NCBI RefSeq assembly: GCF_004570865.1
Contig: NZ_SPQS01000002.1
Span: 310,001 to 374,000, forward strand
Length of the DNA: 64,000 bases
Reading direction: 5' to 3'
From: Bradyrhizobium frederickii
Lineage (GTDB): Bacteria; Pseudomonadota; Alphaproteobacteria; Rhizobiales; Xanthobacteraceae
The notes under the pieces are model-generated. The model did not search any database, was not told the origin of the DNA, and saw only the letters and a list, made by a program, of their open reading frames with translations. How positions within the stretch are numbered: the first letter of the stretch is position 1; each line of letters begins with the position of its first letter. The translations under genes were made by a program, and so were the position numbers. Below, in pieces: positions 60,998-64,000 of the stretch.

Positions 60998-61540
60998 ATG
61001 CACGCCCACGCTGACGCTGCCGACACGGCCCCGACTTGGCCCGACGATATTTTCGCGGCCTTGCAACGCTTCGACGTCCGGCAGGTGCCTTACGTGCCCG
61101 ATGCGGGCCATGCGAAGTTGATCAATCGCGTGCTGACCTCATCCACGATGCGCGGCATTTCCCTGACCACTGAGGAGGAGGGCGTGGCGCTGCTTGCGGG
61201 CGCCTGGGCCGGCGGACAGCGCGGCGTCTTGCTGATGCAGTCGAGCGGCGTCGGCAATTGCATCAACATGCTGTCGCTGATCCCGATCCTGCGCTTTCCC
61301 TTCCTCACCCTGGTGACCATGCGCGGCGAGTGGGGCGAGTTCAATCCCTGGCAGGTGCCGATGGGATCGACCACCCAGGGCGTGTTTGAGCTCTCGGGCG
61401 TCCAGGTGCTGCGTGCCTCGAACGCGGCCGAGGTGCCGGCCGTGTTGGAGGCCGCTGCATCGCAAGCCTACAACGCGCTGACGCCCACCGCCGTCCTTCT
61501 GTCGCAGCGCCTGATCGGCGCCAAGGTTTTCACCAAATGA
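60998..61540 (+). CDS. ThDP-dependent decarboxylase, Pyr-domain subunit (sulfopyruvate/phosphonopyruvate decarboxylase alpha-like)
   Basis: This 180-residue protein is a free-standing pyrimidine-binding domain: the catalytic Glu is in LTTEEEGVALLAGAW (Glu60-61), followed by GVLLMQSSGVGNCIN and LTLVTMRGEWGEFNP, as in ComD of sulfopyruvate decarboxylase. It must pair with the PP-domain subunit encoded next, whose ATG overlaps its stop (ATGA at 61537). The ATG at 60998 has ACAGGAAA upstream. The natural substrate is unknown: 3-sulfopyruvate, phosphonopyruvate or another 2-oxo acid. Confidence 0.82.
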   Translation: MHAHADAADTAPTWPDDIFAALQRFDVRQVPYVPDAGHAKLINRVLTSSTMRGISLTTEEEGVALLAGAWAGGQRGVLLMQSSGVGNCINMLSLIPILRFPFLTLVTMRGEWGEFNPWQVPMGSTTQGVFELSGVQVLRASNAAEVPAVLEAAASQAYNALTPTAVLLSQRLIGAKVFTK

Positions 61541-62127
61541 GCAAGGCCAATCTCCTCGACCGCCGTCAGGTGGTCTCGACGCTGCTCGCGAACCGCAACG
61601 ACGTCGTCGCGATCGGCGGCTTAGGTGCCTCCACCAACGACATGTGCGCGGCCGGCGATCACGCCCGCAACTTTTACCTCTGGGGCGGCATGGGCGGCGC
61701 GGCGATGATCGGCCTCGGCCTCGCACTGGCGCAGCCGAAACTGCCGGTATTGGTCATCACCGGCGACGGCGAGATGCTGATGGGCATGGGCAGCCTTGCC
61801 ACTATCGGCCTGCAGAAGCCGTCCAACCTCTCGATCGCGGTGCTCGACAATGAGGCCTATGGCGAGACCGGCGGCCAGACCAGCCACACCTCGGCCGCCG
61901 CCGATTTCGTCGGCGTCGCCCGCGCCTGCGGCATCAACGACAGCCGGTCTGTCACGACCATGGCCGACGTCGAGGCCTTCGCCAAAGCCGTCCATGACGT
62001 CTCGGCCGGGCCGCGCTTTGCCAATGTGAAGATCGGCAGCGCCGGCCTGGAGCGGATTTTGCCGACCCGGGACGGGACTTACATTCTCAACCGGATTCGC
62101 GGCGACCTCGGCTTCCAGCCGATCTAG
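61537..62127 (+). CDS. ThDP-dependent decarboxylase, PP-domain subunit (ComE-like)
   Basis: This 196-residue protein is a free-standing pyrophosphate-binding domain with the ThDP/Mg motif GDGE (76-79) ... LDNEAYGETGGQ (Asn105). With the preceding Pyr-domain subunit it makes an active site at the interface. Such split enzymes decarboxylate 2-oxo acids like sulfopyruvate or phosphonopyruvate. The gene overlaps the alpha gene by 4 bp and ends the two-gene unit; a regulator gene with its own control region follows. Confidence 0.85.
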   Translation: MSKANLLDRRQVVSTLLANRNDVVAIGGLGASTNDMCAAGDHARNFYLWGGMGGAAMIGLGLALAQPKLPVLVITGDGEMLMGMGSLATIGLQKPSNLSIAVLDNEAYGETGGQTSHTSAAADFVGVARACGINDSRSVTTMADVEAFAKAVHDVSAGPRFANVKIGSAGLERILPTRDGTYILNRIRGDLGFQPI

Positions 62128-62228
62128 GACGGGGCTGTCCGCTTCATGCGGCGCCCAGGTCCTGCACGCGGCCCGTGCAGACAGGCCAATTTGCACTGAA
62201 TTTACAACGCACTTAGGTTGCGCTGCAA

Positions 62229-62269
62229 TATAATGCTTGACTTCTGCGTGGGTGAGTGCTTACTCACCC
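62229..62269 (+). promoter_or_regulatory. Promoter element and TetR operator of the efflux operon
   Basis: A perfect -10 box TATAAT lies at 62229-62234; no convincing -35 at 17 bp spacing was found. Downstream is the exact inverted repeat GGGTGAGT-GCTT-ACTCACCC (62250-62269), ending 3 bases before the TetR start codon. This 8-4-8 palindrome would let the TetR protein repress its own operon. Confidence 0.7.
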
Positions 62270-62272
62270 AGC

Positions 62273-62974
62273 ATGAGCTCATTGCGTATGACGAGCGACC
62301 TGAGGCGTCAATTGATCCTCGGTGCCGCGAAGCGCTGCTTTGCCCGACATGGCTACACCGGCACCACGACGAAGAGCGTGGCGGCCGCCGCTGCCATTTC
62401 CGAGGCGCTGCTGTTCAAGCATTTCCCCTCCAAGGCGGCGCTCTACGCCGAAATTCTCAGCGACGAATGCGAAGCGGATCCGGCGTTCATCGAGCTGCTC
62501 GAGCGGGAGCCCTCGACCGCCACGCTGGTCGAGGTGGTCCGCAGGATGGTCGCGCATTTCCTGCGCATTGCTGATGGTCCCGATCAGGAAGAGGCGCAGC
62601 GCCTGCGACTGATGGCCACGAGCCATCTGGATGACGGCGAATTCGCGCGTTTGCTATATGCCAAGATCGAGACACTGATTGGGGCGGCTTTTGTCGGCTC
62701 GCTTGAACGCGCCGTGGCCGCCGGGGATGCGCGGCCCTACGCTGGCGATCCGCTCAACCTGTTCTGGTTTGCGCATCATGCGGTGATGACCGCGGCGCTG
62801 ACCAGGCTGCCGGCCACGCCTTGTCTCGCTTACGGCAAGGCGAACGACCTCGAGCGGCAGCTGTGTGAGTTTCTCCTGAGGGGTATCGGACTTAACGACG
62901 CCGCAATTGCTTCGCATCTGGGCCACAATCAGGCCGCGGATGCCGGCAAGGCGGCGATTGCAGAAAGTGCATGA
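62273..62974 (+). CDS. TetR-family repressor of RND efflux genes
   Basis: This 233-residue protein has the TetR HTH (RRQLILGAAKRCFARHGYTGTTTKSVAAAAAISEALLFKHFPSKAALY) and a helical C-terminal ligand domain. Its start follows the operator-like palindrome, and it ends one base before the RND adaptor start (TGA-C-ATG), so the two genes are coupled; the regulator probably controls the efflux system. The first Met choice (62273 or 62288) is open; 62273 is adjacent to the operator. Confidence 0.88.
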   Translation: MSSLRMTSDLRRQLILGAAKRCFARHGYTGTTTKSVAAAAAISEALLFKHFPSKAALYAEILSDECEADPAFIELLEREPSTATLVEVVRRMVAHFLRIADGPDQEEAQRLRLMATSHLDDGEFARLLYAKIETLIGAAFVGSLERAVAAGDARPYAGDPLNLFWFAHHAVMTAALTRLPATPCLAYGKANDLERQLCEFLLRGIGLNDAAIASHLGHNQAADAGKAAIAESA

Positions 62975-62975
62975 C

Positions 62976-64000
62976 ATGAACATCGTAACCGAGCACAAGA
63001 TTTCGGGCGAACCGATCGACAACAAGGCTCCCAAGCGTCCGGTCCGGCCGGTGCTGTGGTTCATCATCGTCGGCACGCTGCTCGCCGCGCTGGTCGGTGG
63101 CCTCGTCTGGTTCAACTATTTCCGCGGCCAGATGATCAAGCAGTTCTTCGCCAACAACAAGCCGCCGCCGACAGCCGTCAGCGCGGCGGAAGCGAAGTCC
63201 GAGGTGGTGCCGAACCTGCTCACCGCGGTGGGCAGCCTCGTCGCCGTGCACCAGGTCGACGTCAGTGCCGACGTCAACGGCCGCGTCACCGAGATCAAGT
63301 TCCAGCCGGGCACGCGTGTCGAGGCCGGCACGCCCCTGGTGCAGCTGTTCGATGCGCCGGAGCAGGGCGACCTCGCCAACTACAAGGCCCAGGCGACCGT
63401 CGCGCAGCTGTCGCTCGACCGTGCCAAGCAGCTGGCCTCGCGCCAGTTCGGCCCGCAGGCGACCGTCGATCAGGCGCAGGCTGCCTACGACCAGGCGCAG
63501 GCGGGCATCGCCAAGACCGAGGCGCTGATCTCGCAAAAGCTGGTCCGCGCACCGTTCGCCGGCGATCTCGGCGTCCGCAAGGTCGAGGTCGGTCAATACC
63601 TGACGGCAGGTACGGCGATCGTATCGCTGACCGATCTGTCGGAGCTGTGGGCCAACTTCACGGTGACCGAAAAGGATTCCGGTAACCTCAAGGTCGGCCA
63701 GACCGTTCGGCTCAAGGTCGACGCCTATCCGGGCCGCACCTTCGAAGGCAAGATCACCACGATCGAGCCGCAGATCGCGGCCGACACCCGCAACATCCGC
63801 GTGCAGGCGACGATCGCCAATCCCGAGAAGATCCTCAAGCCCGGCATGTTCGTGACCACCACGGTTGTGCTGCCGGACAAGCCGGCCGTGATCACCGTTC
63901 CGGAGACTGCGGTCGACTACACGCTGTATGGCGACTCGGTGTTCGTGATCACCGAGAAGAAGGAAGAGGATGGCAAGACCAGCCTGTCCGCGGTGCGGAC
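62976..64000 (+). CDS. RND efflux periplasmic adaptor subunit (HlyD/AcrA family), 5' part
   Basis: The frame is open from the ATG at 62976 to the end of the window, so the gene is incomplete (341 codons seen). It has one N-terminal membrane segment (about residues 27-50), the lipoyl/barrel-sandwich halves (VDVSADVNGRVTEIKFQPGTRVEAGTPLVQL and its partner LVRAPFAGDLGVRKVEVGQYLTAGTAI) around a coiled coil rich in Gln/Ala, and a beta-barrel domain. It links an RND pump to the outer-membrane channel. The pump gene is expected just downstream. Confidence 0.92.
   Translation, partial: MNIVTEHKISGEPIDNKAPKRPVRPVLWFIIVGTLLAALVGGLVWFNYFRGQMIKQFFANNKPPPTAVSAAEAKSEVVPNLLTAVGSLVAVHQVDVSADVNGRVTEIKFQPGTRVEAGTPLVQLFDAPEQGDLANYKAQATVAQLSLDRAKQLASRQFGPQATVDQAQAAYDQAQAGIAKTEALISQKLVRAPFAGDLGVRKVEVGQYLTAGTAIVSLTDLSELWANFTVTEKDSGNLKVGQTVRLKVDAYPGRTFEGKITTIEPQIAADTRNIRVQATIANPEKILKPGMFVTTTVVLPDKPAVITVPETAVDYTLYGDSVFVITEKKEEDGKTSLSAVR

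Overview
The window is GC-rich, gene-dense DNA of the kind found on the chromosome of a free-living or symbiotic alphaproteobacterium, most likely Bradyrhizobium or a close relative. The strongest reason is the run nrtABC - narK - hemoglobin - flavoprotein - nasC, which is the nitrate-assimilation and NO-detoxification arrangement described for Bradyrhizobium diazoefficiens. The many short palindromic intergenic repeats and the catabolic and regulatory gene mix also fit. No rRNA, tRNA, CRISPR array, phage or transposase gene was seen.

Layout. 1-4.8 kb: end of a TRAP transporter permease, a class C serine hydrolase, a divergent intradiol (hydroxyquinol-type) dioxygenase, a LysR regulator and a divergent NmrA-like oxidoreductase. 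4.8-6.0 kb: a gene-poor stretch with an exact 73-bp copy of part of the dioxygenase gene and a few small-protein candidates. 6.0-18.7 kb: nitrogen island, with a PP2C phosphatase-protein kinase fusion and a formate/nitrite channel on the minus strand, then nrtABC, narK, hemoglobin, flp and nasC on the plus strand. 18.9-31 kb: SMP-30 lactonase, aldo/keto reductase, EamA exporter, zinc alcohol dehydrogenase, PPK2, an Lrp regulator divergent from a homodimeric PDH-E1-like enzyme, aldehyde dehydrogenase, and a second lactonase divergent from uronate dehydrogenase. 31-34.7 kb: a methanethiol S-methyltransferase-like operon with two small proteins and a DUF4242 protein, divergent from a winged-helix/TPR regulator. 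35-43.7 kb: IlvD/Edd dehydratase, histidine phosphatase plus enoyl-CoA hydratase, ferredoxin reductase, two PfkB kinases, a VOC protein and a TetR regulator. 44-51.9 kb: an NMT1-type ABC transporter followed by an enolase-superfamily protein, a Gfo/Idh/MocA oxidoreductase, a DUF993 protein and a TIM-barrel isomerase, probably one catabolic unit with unknown substrate. 52-64 kb: SnoaL-like protein, SAM/cyclase/ATPase/TPR signalling protein, LTXXQ periplasmic protein, ornithine aminotransferase, cytochrome P450 divergent from a two-subunit ThDP decarboxylase, and a TetR-controlled RND adaptor that runs off the end.

The nitrogen island has the clearest regulatory signal. Three sigma-54-like promoters (channel, nrtA, narK) each lie 112-113 bp from the centre of a tandem NtrC-like half-site array. 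The channel and nrtA promoters share one array, placed symmetrically between them. Their leaders carry GC-rich hairpins, and the nrtA and narK leaders share the 13-mer CTGCAACGACGCA, which suggests a second, ANTAR/NasT-type antitermination layer. Nitrate would enter by NrtABC or NarK and be reduced by NasC with electrons from Flp. The hemoglobin would handle NO, and the FNT channel would move nitrite. No nitrite reductase and no nasST genes lie in the window.

At least six families of palindromic intergenic repeat are present, mostly between convergent genes or operons. One copy sits inside the NMT1 transporter operon.
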